From Brevundimonas sp. (GTDB lineage: Bacteria > Pseudomonadota > Alphaproteobacteria > Caulobacterales > Caulobacteraceae), in assembly GCF_030656255.1 (NCBI RefSeq), contig NZ_JAUSOE010000082.1, positions 1 to 32,951 of the forward strand: DNA of 32,951 bases. The letters run 5' to 3'. Every line of letters begins with the position of its first letter. Within the stretch, counting starts at the first letter, position 1. The notes below the pieces were generated by a model. It was given only the letters and a program-made list of their open reading frames with translations. It had not been told where the DNA came from and searched no databases. Of the stretch, positions 24,061-31,612 are shown piece by piece. The position numbers were made by a program, and so were the translations under genes.

Positions 24061-24993
24061 TTACGGACGGCCGCCGGCCGGCGCCGGAGCGGCGGCCGGC
24101 GCGGTGGTCAGCTTGCAGCCGCCGCCGATCTGCTGGGCGGTGGCGCAGGGATAGACCTGCTGCACGACGTTTTCGGTGTTCAGGCGGGCGATGACGCCGT
24201 CGCCGGCGGCGCATTTGGCTTCATAGAAGACGCCGTTGGCGTTGCGGCCCATCAGGCGGGCTTCGGTCACATCGCACGAGGCGGCGTCCGAACCCGCGAA
24301 GTAGGATTTCACCAAGGCGGCGTTCTCGGCCGAGGTGGTGAAGTCGCAGGTTCCGTTTTCCGCCAGCACCTGGATGCAGGGGGTCTTGGTCCAGGTATTG
24401 TTCAGTTGCTTGAGCCAGAAGCCGGCGCCGTCGGAGCAGCCGGCTTCATACATGATGCCGCCGTCGCTGGACTTGCCCAGCACCTTGACCTCGTCGACCG
24501 TGCAGGCGACGCCGGCCTGGACGGCGTATTCACGCAGGAATTTCTGCGTGTCGGTGTTGGCTGCGATCGTGCATTGCGGACCGGGATCGGCGGCGGGATC
24601 GCGGGCGCGCAGAGTGGCCGCCGAATAGGCCAGAAGGACGCAGTTGGACGCTTCCGGCGGGGTCTTGGACTCGATCATAAAGCCCGGCCCGGCGGCGCAG
24701 GCGACTTCATAGACCGAGGTCTTTTCGGCCGTCGTGCCCAGCAGTTTGGCTTCCGTCACCTGGCAACCGGTGTTGGCGAGTGTGGCCTGTTCCTGGGCGG
24801 CGGCCTGGATCTGCTCTGCCGTCGGGGCGGCGGGCGCGCGTTCGCGGCGTTGACGAGAGGCCGAGGCGCGCGAGGAGCCTTCAACGGTGGCCGGCTGGTT
24901 TTCGGGGCCGCGCTGCTCTTGCGCGAAGGCGGGAGCGACCGAGACGGCGCTGAACAGGAGCGCCGCGAGGGCGGCGGCGATGCGGGCTTTCAT
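24061..24993 (-). CDS. secreted protein with three cysteine-rich internal repeats
   Basis: A 310-residue exported protein. The signal peptide MKARIAAALAALLFSAVSVAPAFA ends with AFA before residue 25. After a low-complexity linker, the mature part has three repeats of about 75 residues, beginning at Cys77, Cys164 and Cys240: CQVTEAKLLG, CTVDEVKVLG and CDVTEARLMG, each followed by a VYEVAC / MYEAGC / FYEAKC strand and a GPGFMIE / GAGFWLK / GDGVIAR strand. Each repeat has four cysteines (77/99/118/141, 164/186/206/216, 240/261/283/293), so six disulfides are plausible. No family was recognised. It ends with an Ala/Pro tail. It looks like a single-gene unit with its own terminator. Confidence 0.8.
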   Translation of the reverse strand: MKARIAAALAALLFSAVSVAPAFAQEQRGPENQPATVEGSSRASASRQRRERAPAAPTAEQIQAAAQEQATLANTGCQVTEAKLLGTTAEKTSVYEVACAAGPGFMIESKTPPEASNCVLLAYSAATLRARDPAADPGPQCTIAANTDTQKFLREYAVQAGVACTVDEVKVLGKSSDGGIMYEAGCSDGAGFWLKQLNNTWTKTPCIQVLAENGTCDFTTSAENAALVKSYFAGSDAASCDVTEARLMGRNANGVFYEAKCAAGDGVIARLNTENVVQQVYPCATAQQIGGGCKLTTAPAAAPAPAGGRP

Positions 24994-25116
24994 GGAACAC
25001 CTTCGGTTGGGGACGGCTGAAGGCTTCGTGGCGGTCTAATCGGGCGGGGTCAAGGCGGCTGTGGACGGCATAGGCAAGACCTGACTAAGGTTTGATCGTT
25101 TCGATTGGAGACGCAC

Positions 25117-26202
25117 TTGGCGGACGATGCGGCGGCCCTGAACCAGGGGATGGAGGCGCGGGGCCTGACCTATCCCATGCCCGATGCGCCCGCGCCCGGC
25201 GCGGCGGTCGAGGTCGCGCGCGGGGTTTTATGGTTGCGCTTCGCGCTGCCGTTCCAGCTGAACCATGTGAACGTCTATGTCCTGCGCGACGGCGACGGTT
25301 GGACGGTCATTGATACGGGCCTGCGGACTCCGGATGCGGTGGACGCTTGGGAAGCGGCGCTGGCTGGACCATTGGAAGGCCTCCCGATCCGCCGGCTGAT
25401 CTGCACCCATATGCACCCCGACCACATCGGCCTGGCGGGCTGGCTGTGCGACCGCAGCGGCGCGCCGCTGCTGATGTCGCGTCTGGAATATGTCACCGCC
25501 CGCATGTTGATGGCCGAGGAGGCCAATGACGCGCCAGAAGACGGCGAACGCTACTACCGCGCCGCCGGATGGAGCGAGGCCCAGATCGACCGTTGGAGGA
25601 ACGACTATGGCGGCTTCGCCAAGGGCGTGTCGCCGATGCCGCGCAGCTATCTGCGGTTGGCGGACGAGGAGGTGGTCCAGATCGACGGCGACGACTGGAC
25701 TGTGGTGGTCGGCTCCGGCCATAGCCCGGAGCACGTCTGCCTGTGGCGGCGGTCGGATGATGTCTTCATCGCCGGAGACCAGATCCTGCCGCGGATTTCT
25801 TCGAACGTCTCGGTCTGGCCGACCGAGCCGCAGGCCGATCCATTGGGCGACTGGATGGACTCGCTGGCGAAGCTGCGGGGGCTGCTGCCGGAGTCGGGTT
25901 TCATTTTGCCGGCGCACGGCGAACCCTTCTACGGCGTCCACGCTCGTCTCGACGCCCTGAAGCGCGGTCATGAGGTCGCGCTGAAACGGCTTGAGCGGAC
26001 GTTGCGTCAACCGTCTAGGGTGATCGACGGCTTCCCGGCCGTGTTCGGTCGGGCGGTCGGAGACGGCGTATTGGGCATGGCCACGGGCGAGGCCCAGGCG
26101 CACCTGAACTATCTGGAAAAGCGCGGCCGCGCCCAGCGGACGCGAGACGAGAACGGCGTCGACTGGTGGACAGCCGTCAAACGGGACGAGGAAACGACGT
26201 GA
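25117..26202 (+). CDS. MBL-fold metallo-hydrolase
   Basis: A 361-residue metallo-beta-lactamase-fold hydrolase. The metal-binding THMHPDHIGLAG motif (H98, H100, D102, H103) follows an N-terminal ALPFQLNHVNVYVLRDGDGWTVIDTGL. Other ligands are in GSGHSPEHVCLW, FIAGDQILPRISSNVSVWP and LPAHGEPF; a C-terminal helical region ends in a winged-helix-like GVLGMATGEAQAHLNYLEKRG. Enzymes of this layout hydrolyse thioesters or similar bonds, but the substrate is not known. Start: TTG 25105 overlaps the GGAG at 25107-25110, while TTG 25117 has it at 6-base spacing, so the second is chosen. The stop overlaps the start of the enoyl-CoA hydratase gene (GTGA), which suggests an acyl-CoA-related role. Confidence 0.88.
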   Translation: MADDAAALNQGMEARGLTYPMPDAPAPGAAVEVARGVLWLRFALPFQLNHVNVYVLRDGDGWTVIDTGLRTPDAVDAWEAALAGPLEGLPIRRLICTHMHPDHIGLAGWLCDRSGAPLLMSRLEYVTARMLMAEEANDAPEDGERYYRAAGWSEAQIDRWRNDYGGFAKGVSPMPRSYLRLADEEVVQIDGDDWTVVVGSGHSPEHVCLWRRSDDVFIAGDQILPRISSNVSVWPTEPQADPLGDWMDSLAKLRGLLPESGFILPAHGEPFYGVHARLDALKRGHEVALKRLERTLRQPSRVIDGFPAVFGRAVGDGVLGMATGEAQAHLNYLEKRGRAQRTRDENGVDWWTAVKRDEETT

Positions 26203-26972
26203 GCGAACATATCCGCACCCAGCTGGCCGACGGTGTCCTGACCCTGACGCTGGACCGGGCCGACAAGAAGAACGCCATCACCCAGGCTATGTATTCGGCC
26301 CTGTCCGAAGCCGTCGAACAGGCGCGGACCGACGACGCCGTGCGGGTGCTGCTGCTGCGCGCCGAGGGCGACAGCTTCTCGGCCGGCAACGACATCGGCG
26401 ACTTCATCGCCATCGGCTCCCAGACCGAACAGCCGTTCGACATGTCGGTGTTCCGGTTCCTGAAGGCGCTGGCCGACCTCGACAAGCCGTTGGTGGCGGC
26501 GGTGAAGGGACGGGCGGTCGGTATCGGCCTGACCATGCTGCTGCATTGCGACCTGGTGGTGGTGGCCGAGGACGCCCTGCTGTCCGTGCCCTTCGTCAAC
26601 CTGGCCCTGGCTCCGGAAGCAGCGTCCAGCCTGTTGTTGCCGGCGGTTATCGGTCATCAGCGGGCGTTCGAGATGTTCGCCCTGGGCGAGCCCTTGGACG
26701 GCAAGACGGCCGTGGCCTGGGGGCTGGCGAACCGGGCGGTTCCGGCCGATCAGGTCGAGGCGACGGCGGCGGACCTGGCGGCCCGTGTCGCGGCCCGCGC
26801 GCCCAACTCCCTCCGAAAGACCAAACGGCTGATGCGCGACGCCGAGGGCCTGTGGACCCTGATGCAGCGCGAGGGCGAGGCCTTCGGTTCGCAGATGAAG
26901 AGCCCCGAGGCGATGGAGGCCTTTATGGCCTTCACCCAGAAGCGGGCGCCGGACTTTTCCAAGCTGGGCTGA
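26199..26972 (+). CDS. enoyl-CoA hydratase/isomerase family protein
   Basis: A 257-residue crotonase-fold protein. Typical blocks are VLTLTLDRADKKNAITQAMYSAL, the oxyanion-hole SFSAGNDIGDF, KGRAVGIGLTMLLHCDLVVVAEDALLSVPFVNLALAPE with the catalytic-type glutamate in ALAPE, and HQRAFEMFALGEPLDGKTAVAWGLANRAVP. The position of the usual first glutamate is not evident, so an isomerase or other crotonase activity is possible. GTG at 26199 overlaps the upstream stop and has GAGGA (26188-26192) at 6-base spacing; an upstream in-frame GTG at 26166 lies inside the MBL gene and is not used. Cotranscription with the MBL hydrolase suggests fatty or branched acyl-CoA breakdown. A hairpin follows. Confidence 0.93.
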   Translation: MSEHIRTQLADGVLTLTLDRADKKNAITQAMYSALSEAVEQARTDDAVRVLLLRAEGDSFSAGNDIGDFIAIGSQTEQPFDMSVFRFLKALADLDKPLVAAVKGRAVGIGLTMLLHCDLVVVAEDALLSVPFVNLALAPEAASSLLLPAVIGHQRAFEMFALGEPLDGKTAVAWGLANRAVPADQVEATAADLAARVAARAPNSLRKTKRLMRDAEGLWTLMQREGEAFGSQMKSPEAMEAFMAFTQKRAPDFSKLG

Positions 26973-26988
26973 CGCGAGCGTCACAAGA

Positions 26989-27009
26989 CTGCGCCTTGAT
27001 TTGGCGCAG
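26989..27009 (+). terminator. probable terminator after the enoyl-CoA hydratase gene
   Basis: CTGCGCC (26989-26995) and GGCGCAG (27003-27009) pair around a 7-base loop and are followed by CTTTGGTTCT. The stem can lengthen by AAG/CTT with one bulged A. It lies 17 bases after the stop. The T tract is short, so efficiency is uncertain. Confidence 0.5.
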
Positions 27010-27048
27010 CTTTGGTTCTAGGTGCGCGCGCCTCTTTCTGGAGCGCCC

Positions 27049-27546
27049 ATGTCGCACGCCCTTGCCCAGACGGCCGCTGTCGCCAGCCGTATCGACGCCG
27101 AGATCCCGGCCGACGCCGACGGCGTGGAGGCCCTGGTTCTGGCCGCCTTCGGGCCGGGCCGTTTCGCCAAGACGGCGGAGCGACTGCGCGAGGGTTCGCA
27201 GCCGGCGGCCGGATTTGTCGCACGGCGGGACGAACGGATCATCGGTTCGGTGCGGCTGTGGCCGGTTCTGATCGGTGAGACGCCGGGTCTGTTCCTGGGG
27301 CCCATCGCCGTGGACGCCGCCAGTCGCAGCGACGGCCTGGGCGCGGAACTAGTGCAGGCCTGTTTAGACCAAGCGCGGACCCTGGCGGTCGGCGGGGTGC
27401 TTCTGGTCGGCGACCGGGCCTATTTCGAACGGTTCGGTTTCGTCGGCGCGCCCGAAGCCGAGATGCCGGGGCCGGTGGATCGTCGTCGGGTGCTGTGGCT
27501 GGCGACGGGCGTCGAGACCGTATCCGGGCCTGTTCGCATCGGCTGA
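27049..27546 (+). CDS. GNAT-family N-acetyltransferase
   Basis: A 165-residue acetyltransferase of the GNAT fold. Acetyl-CoA binding is shown by FLGPIAVDAASRSDGLGAELVQACLDQAR, which holds the R-x-x-G-x-G/A loop before the helix. The C-terminal VGDRAYFERFGFVGAPEAEMPGPVDRRRVLWLAT matches the YfhC/YhbS type, in which the substrate is a small molecule or unknown. ATG 27049 has GGAG with 6-base spacing; an in-frame GTG at 27022 adds nine residues without a ribosome-binding site and is not used. The downstream DUF1285 gene is 41 bases away and may be read from the same promoter. Confidence 0.88.
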   Translation: MSHALAQTAAVASRIDAEIPADADGVEALVLAAFGPGRFAKTAERLREGSQPAAGFVARRDERIIGSVRLWPVLIGETPGLFLGPIAVDAASRSDGLGAELVQACLDQARTLAVGGVLLVGDRAYFERFGFVGAPEAEMPGPVDRRRVLWLATGVETVSGPVRIG

Positions 27547-27587
27547 TCTTTCGCGCGGCCTTGGCGGGGCCTAAGTCATGATCCGAT

Positions 27588-28142
27588 ATGACGCACATGG
27601 ATGACCAGAAGCCCGGACTGAATGCGATCGCCGAGGCGGCGAAACAGGCGCCCGGGCGGGGCCTGCCGCCGGTGCATCTGTGGAACCCCGAACATTGCGG
27701 CGAGATCGACATCGTCATTCAACGCGACGGCGTCTGGATGCACGAGGGATCGCCCATCGGCCGCGAGGCGCTGGTGCGGCTGTTCTCGACTGTGCTGCGC
27801 AAGGATCCGGACGGCTATCATCTGGTCACGCCGGTCGAGAAGTTGAAGATCGCGGTCGAGGACCTGCCGTTCCGGGCCGTGGCGGTGCGGCGGGACGGCG
27901 ACGACCTGGTCTTCACCACCGACGTCGGCGACGAGGTGCGGGCGGGCGAGGCCGACGCGATTGTGGTGGAGACCGACCCGGAGACGGGAGAGCCGGCGCC
28001 GCGCGTCCATGTGCGGCGCGACCTGTGGGCGCGGATTGCGCGCTCGGTTTTCTATGAATTGGTCGAGATGGCCGAGGAAGTCGACGGCCAGTTGGTCGTG
28101 CGGTCGGGCGGGCGAGCCTTTTCCCTGGGGGCTGTGGCGTGA
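27588..28142 (+). CDS. DUF1285 domain-containing protein
   Basis: A 184-residue cytoplasmic protein of the DUF1285 family: LPPVHLWNPEHCGEIDIVIQRDGVWMHEGSPIGREALVRLFSTVLRKDPDGYHLVTPVEKLKIAVEDLPF (shown here only by its blocks) is highly typical, as is the C-terminal RRDLWARIARSVFYELVEMAEE. The family is structurally known, but its biochemical role is not settled. The gene overlaps the next by GTGA, and that one overlaps cca by ATGA, so DUF1285, NUDIX hydrolase and CCA transferase form one tightly coupled operon. This order is found in many alphaproteobacteria and hints at a shared RNA or nucleotide-related function. Confidence 0.9.
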   Translation: MTHMDDQKPGLNAIAEAAKQAPGRGLPPVHLWNPEHCGEIDIVIQRDGVWMHEGSPIGREALVRLFSTVLRKDPDGYHLVTPVEKLKIAVEDLPFRAVAVRRDGDDLVFTTDVGDEVRAGEADAIVVETDPETGEPAPRVHVRRDLWARIARSVFYELVEMAEEVDGQLVVRSGGRAFSLGAVA

Positions 28143-28801
28143 CCCTGGCGACCCTGAGGAGCCGTCTGGTCCAGCGGCTGGACCCGGTCGAGGCCTGGCG
28201 TCCTGAAGGACTGGCGGCGCGGTCCGACTTCGACCTGAATCCCAAGGCGGCGCGGCCGACGCGGGAGTTGCGGCCGGCGGCGGTGCTGATCCCGGTGGTG
28301 GCGCGGCCCGAGGGGGCGACGGTGTTGCTGACCCGGCGGGCCGACACACTGGTGCGCCATACGGGCCAGATCGCCTTTCCCGGCGGCCGCCTGGACCCCG
28401 GCGAGAACGCCGTCCAGGCCGCGTTGCGCGAGGCGGATGAGGAGGTGGCGCTGAACCCGGCGAAGGTCGAGGTGCTGGGCCTGTCGGACGCCTATGAGAC
28501 GGGCACCGGGTTTCTGGTCACGCCGGTGATCGGCTGGCTGCACGAGGCGCCGGTGACGACCCCGGCGCCGGCCGAAGTGGCCGAGGTGTTCGAGACGCCT
28601 TGGGACTTCCTGATGGATGCGGCCAATCACCGGCAGGACTTCTACGACATGGACGAGGGACTGCGGCGCTGGTTCTGGGCCATGCCGTGGGGCGAACGCT
28701 ATATCTGGGGCGTCACGGCCGGCATCCTGAAGGCGCTGCATGTCCGGCTGTATGGCGACGAGCCGGCGCCCGAACTCGCGGCCGAGGAGGATGCGGCATG
28801 A
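28139..28801 (+). CDS. NUDIX hydrolase, CoA pyrophosphatase (NudL-like)
   Basis: A 220-residue NUDIX hydrolase, probably splitting CoA or CoA esters into phosphopantetheine and 3',5'-ADP. The Nudix box is GGRLDPGENAVQAALREADEEVAL (G83 to L105, with E98, E101 and E102 as metal ligands); Ala replaces the usual Gly near its end. The upstream VLLTRRADTLVRHTGQIAFPGG is the extra signature that marks the CoA-pyrophosphatase branch. It starts with GTG overlapping the DUF1285 stop and ends overlapping the cca ATG, so all three are translated in a coupled way. The real substrate has not been tested. Confidence 0.9.
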   Translation: MTLATLRSRLVQRLDPVEAWRPEGLAARSDFDLNPKAARPTRELRPAAVLIPVVARPEGATVLLTRRADTLVRHTGQIAFPGGRLDPGENAVQAALREADEEVALNPAKVEVLGLSDAYETGTGFLVTPVIGWLHEAPVTTPAPAEVAEVFETPWDFLMDAANHRQDFYDMDEGLRRWFWAMPWGERYIWGVTAGILKALHVRLYGDEPAPELAAEEDAA

Positions 28802-30003
28802 CCGTGTCCATGCAGGGCCAGCCGTGGCTTGAGGCCAAGGCCACCCAGGCGGTCATGGCGGCCTTGCAGGCGGCCGGCGGCCCCGACTGCGCCCGGTTCG
28901 TGGGCGGCTGCGTGCGGAACAGTCTGCTGGGCCAGCCGGTGGACGACATCGACATCGCCACCCGGCTGAGGCCCGAAGAGACCATGGCGGCCTTGCAGGC
29001 CGCGGGGCTGAAGGCCGTGCCCACGGGGTTGGAGCATGGCACGGTCACTGGGGTGTCCGAGCGCAAGCCCTATGAGATCACCACCCTGCGCCGGGACGTG
29101 GAGACCGACGGGCGGCGCGCGGTCGTGGCCTTCACCGAGGACTGGGCCGAGGATGCGGCGCGGCGGGACTTCCGCCTAAACGCCCTATACGCCGATGCGG
29201 CGGGAACCGTGTTCGACCCGACCGGCGGCGGCCTGGCGGACGCGGCCGAGGGCCGGATCGTCTTTGTCGGCGAGGCCGAGACGCGGATCCGAGAAGACTA
29301 TCTGCGCATCCTGCGCTTCTTCCGCTTCCAGGCCTGGTACGGGCGGGGCGAGCCCGATGCGACCGGGCTGGCGGCCTGTGCGGCGCTGAAGGCCGGGATG
29401 GCGCAACTGTCGGCCGAACGGGTGTCCAAGGAATTGCTGAAACTGTTGGCGGCGCGCGATCCGCGACCCACGGTGCGGGCGATGGCCGCGACGGGCGTTC
29501 TGAGCCAGGTCTTGCCCGAGGCGCAGCCGCTGAATCTGTTCGAGGCGTTGTGCGGACTGACGGGCGATTCCGTGCTGCGTCTGTCGGCCCTGTTGCCTGC
29601 GGATGCTGAGGCTGCGGTGCGGATTGCGGGACGCTTGCGGCTGTCGAACGGGATGCGGGACCGGCTGGCGGCGGCCGTCGCGGAGGGGCCGGTCGTGGCG
29701 CCCGACATGACCGAGGCCGAGGCGCGGGCGGCCATCTATCGGCTGGGACGCGGCGCCTTTGAGGACCGGTTGGCGCGGGCCGAGGCGGCGGGCGGCGACG
29801 GCGCGGCCTTGCGACGGCTGGCGGCCGGGTGGACGCCGCCGAAAATGCCGGTCGGGGGGCGGGATCTGGCGCGACTGGGTCTGAAGCCGGGACCTGAAAC
29901 GGGCCGCGTTTTGAACGCCTTTGAGGCGGGCTGGATCGCCGACGATTTTCCGTCGGACGGTCACGAGGCGCGGCTGAAGGCCGCTATGGCGTCGCCCGCG
30001 TGA
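28798..30003 (+). CDS. cca: CCA tRNA nucleotidyltransferase / poly(A) polymerase family
   Basis: Adds or repairs the 3' CCA end of tRNAs. The 401-residue class II nucleotidyltransferase has FVGGCVRNSLLG (residues 35-45), the metal-binding DDIDIATRL (two aspartates at 50 and 52), TGLEHGTVTGV, YEITTLRRDVETDGRRA with the EDxxR-type follow-up DWAEDAARRDFRLNALY, and IREDYLRILRFFRF. The C-terminal helical domain is present and of normal size for alphaproteobacterial members. The ATG at 28798 overlaps the stop of the NUDIX gene; an in-frame extension upstream is shadow sequence. Its last 20 bases overlap the convergent EEP-family gene. Confidence 0.94.
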   Translation: MTVSMQGQPWLEAKATQAVMAALQAAGGPDCARFVGGCVRNSLLGQPVDDIDIATRLRPEETMAALQAAGLKAVPTGLEHGTVTGVSERKPYEITTLRRDVETDGRRAVVAFTEDWAEDAARRDFRLNALYADAAGTVFDPTGGGLADAAEGRIVFVGEAETRIREDYLRILRFFRFQAWYGRGEPDATGLAACAALKAGMAQLSAERVSKELLKLLAARDPRPTVRAMAATGVLSQVLPEAQPLNLFEALCGLTGDSVLRLSALLPADAEAAVRIAGRLRLSNGMRDRLAAAVAEGPVVAPDMTEAEARAAIYRLGRGAFEDRLARAEAAGGDGAALRRLAAGWTPPKMPVGGRDLARLGLKPGPETGRVLNAFEAGWIADDFPSDGHEARLKAAMASPA

Positions 30004-30937
30004 ATTCGGTGACGACCGGATAGTGGTCCGACCCGGTCGGTTCGCCGATGCGGCGGCTGAGCAGGTCCAGGTCCGGCGAACGATAGACCTGATCGATGGT
30101 GATGCCGGCGAAGGCGGGCAGGCGGCTCGGCCAGGTGCCGGGGAAGCCGGGCGCGGGCAACAGGTTCATGTCGGACTGGATCTGACGGCCGATCCGGGCG
30201 CTGGACACGCTGTTGAAATCGCCGGCGACGATGGTCGGATGAGGCGCCGCCTTTTCCCGTCGTGCGGTCAGGGCCATGACCTGGTTTATCTGGCCCCATT
30301 GATACTGATACGGCCAGGGGCGGGTCAGGTGGACGCCGAAGACATTGACGGCCCCAATCGGGGTCTCGACGACGGCGCCTATGGCCGCTAGGTCGTCGCG
30401 AAACGACGGCAGCTTGCCCTGGATCGGATAGCGAGAGGCCACGATGGACAGGGCGCGACCGCTGGGGTCTTCGATGCGGCCCATGACCGCCCGATGGGGA
30501 TAGCCGGCCAGAACCTGGTCGATCTGGTCCGCCGGCGCATCTCCGACCTCGACCAGAACGACGATGTCGGCGTCGGCGTCGACGATGGATCGGCGGATCG
30601 CGGCGACGTCGGTGTTGTCCACCCAGAGGTTGGCTGAGTACAGGCGGATTATCGGTTGGCCGGGCTGCGGGCGGCCAAGGGGCGTCATCCACTGGGGCCA
30701 GACGGCGGCCAGCAACACAAGGCCGGCCAGCACGCCTACGACAAAGGCCGGCCAAAGGCGCAGAACCAGGCAGGCCAGGGTCAGCGCCGTCGCAGCCAGC
30801 AGGACGGGGGCGGTGAACTGGGCCAGGATGTCCACCCATCGATGGCCGATCCCGCTGAGACTGGCCACGCCGAAGCCCGACAGGCCGATCAGAACGAGGC
30901 TGGCCGCCGCATTGCTGGCCGGCTTCAGCAGGGACAT
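29984..30937 (-). CDS. membrane-anchored endonuclease/exonuclease/phosphatase family protein
   Basis: A 317-residue protein with three N-terminal transmembrane helices (about 10-30, 37-60, 64-85), followed by an EEP-fold domain: IIRLYSANLWVDNTD, DIVVLVEVGDAP with the metal-binding glutamate, LSIVASRYPI, VNVFGVHLTRPW, TIVAGDFNSVSS with the Asp-Asn pair and GSDHYPVVTEF at the end. Proteins of this layout hydrolyse phosphodiesters, and the domain probably faces the periplasm; some are called extracytoplasmic nucleases or phospholipid phosphatases, but the substrate is unknown. Its 3' end overlaps the convergent cca by 20 bases. The start is an ATG, and a divergent DUF4112 gene begins about 70 bases away. 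Confidence 0.85.
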   Translation of the reverse strand: MSLLKPASNAAASLVLIGLSGFGVASLSGIGHRWVDILAQFTAPVLLAATALTLACLVLRLWPAFVVGVLAGLVLLAAVWPQWMTPLGRPQPGQPIIRLYSANLWVDNTDVAAIRRSIVDADADIVVLVEVGDAPADQIDQVLAGYPHRAVMGRIEDPSGRALSIVASRYPIQGKLPSFRDDLAAIGAVVETPIGAVNVFGVHLTRPWPYQYQWGQINQVMALTARREKAAPHPTIVAGDFNSVSSARIGRQIQSDMNLLPAPGFPGTWPSRLPAFAGITIDQVYRSPDLDLLSRRIGEPTGSDHYPVVTEFTRATP

Positions 30938-31006
30938 GGCTTATTGCCTTTCTTGGTGAACGGTGTCGGCTATACCGCGTTAGGGCCACGCTTGGAGAGG
31001 CGCGAC

Positions 31007-31468
31007 ATGACCAGACGGTCCATCACGGATATCGAGAAGATCTGGTCCAATGTCGAGGGGATCAAGAAGCTGTCGGACAGGGTCATCGGCATAGGACCGT
31101 TCGGCATCGGCATGGACGGACTGCTGACCTGGGTGCCGGTGGTGGGTACGGTCTATACGGTCGGAACCGGGGCCTGGCTGGTGATGCAGGCGGTGCGGGC
31201 CAAGGCTTCGCCGGCGACCCTGGCGCGGATGGCGGCCTATATGGCGGTAGACACGGCGACGGGCACGGTGCCGATCGCCGGCGACGTGGTCGATACCTTC
31301 TTTCCGGGTCAGTTGTTGGCGGCCAGGGCGCTGCAGAAGGATATCGAGACCAGCCACTGGGTCGAGGATTCCGAAGCCAACGCCAGGGCCAGCGGCGACC
31401 ACGAACGTCATTTGGAGACGGTGCGAAACGACAAGAAGCTGCGCCGCATCGTCTATCTGCACGACTGA
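31007..31468 (+). CDS. DUF4112 domain-containing membrane protein
   Basis: A 153-residue protein of the DUF4112 family: VIGIGPFGIGMDGLLTWVPVVGTVYTVGTGAWLVMQAVRAKAS, followed by MAAYMAVDTATGTVPIAGDVVDTFFPGQLLAARALQKDIE, is the family core, with two short hydrophobic segments containing Pro-Gly turns, and a charged C terminus. Family members are small inner-membrane proteins with no known function. The ATG at 31007 follows GGAGAGG; the longer in-frame opening from 30656 has no support. It is divergent from the EEP-family gene. Confidence 0.88.
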   Translation: MTRRSITDIEKIWSNVEGIKKLSDRVIGIGPFGIGMDGLLTWVPVVGTVYTVGTGAWLVMQAVRAKASPATLARMAAYMAVDTATGTVPIAGDVVDTFFPGQLLAARALQKDIETSHWVEDSEANARASGDHERHLETVRNDKKLRRIVYLHD

Positions 31469-31612
31469 ATTACGGGCGTCAGCGGCGCCCTGATCACCTA
31501 ATTCTGACTATTTTCTTCAACTCATACCGTGGGTTGGATGACGAATTCGCCGTTCAGCCCGCCTGATCTGGCGGCGCCTGCAGACTGATCTCCGACAACA
31601 ACGGAGATCCTG

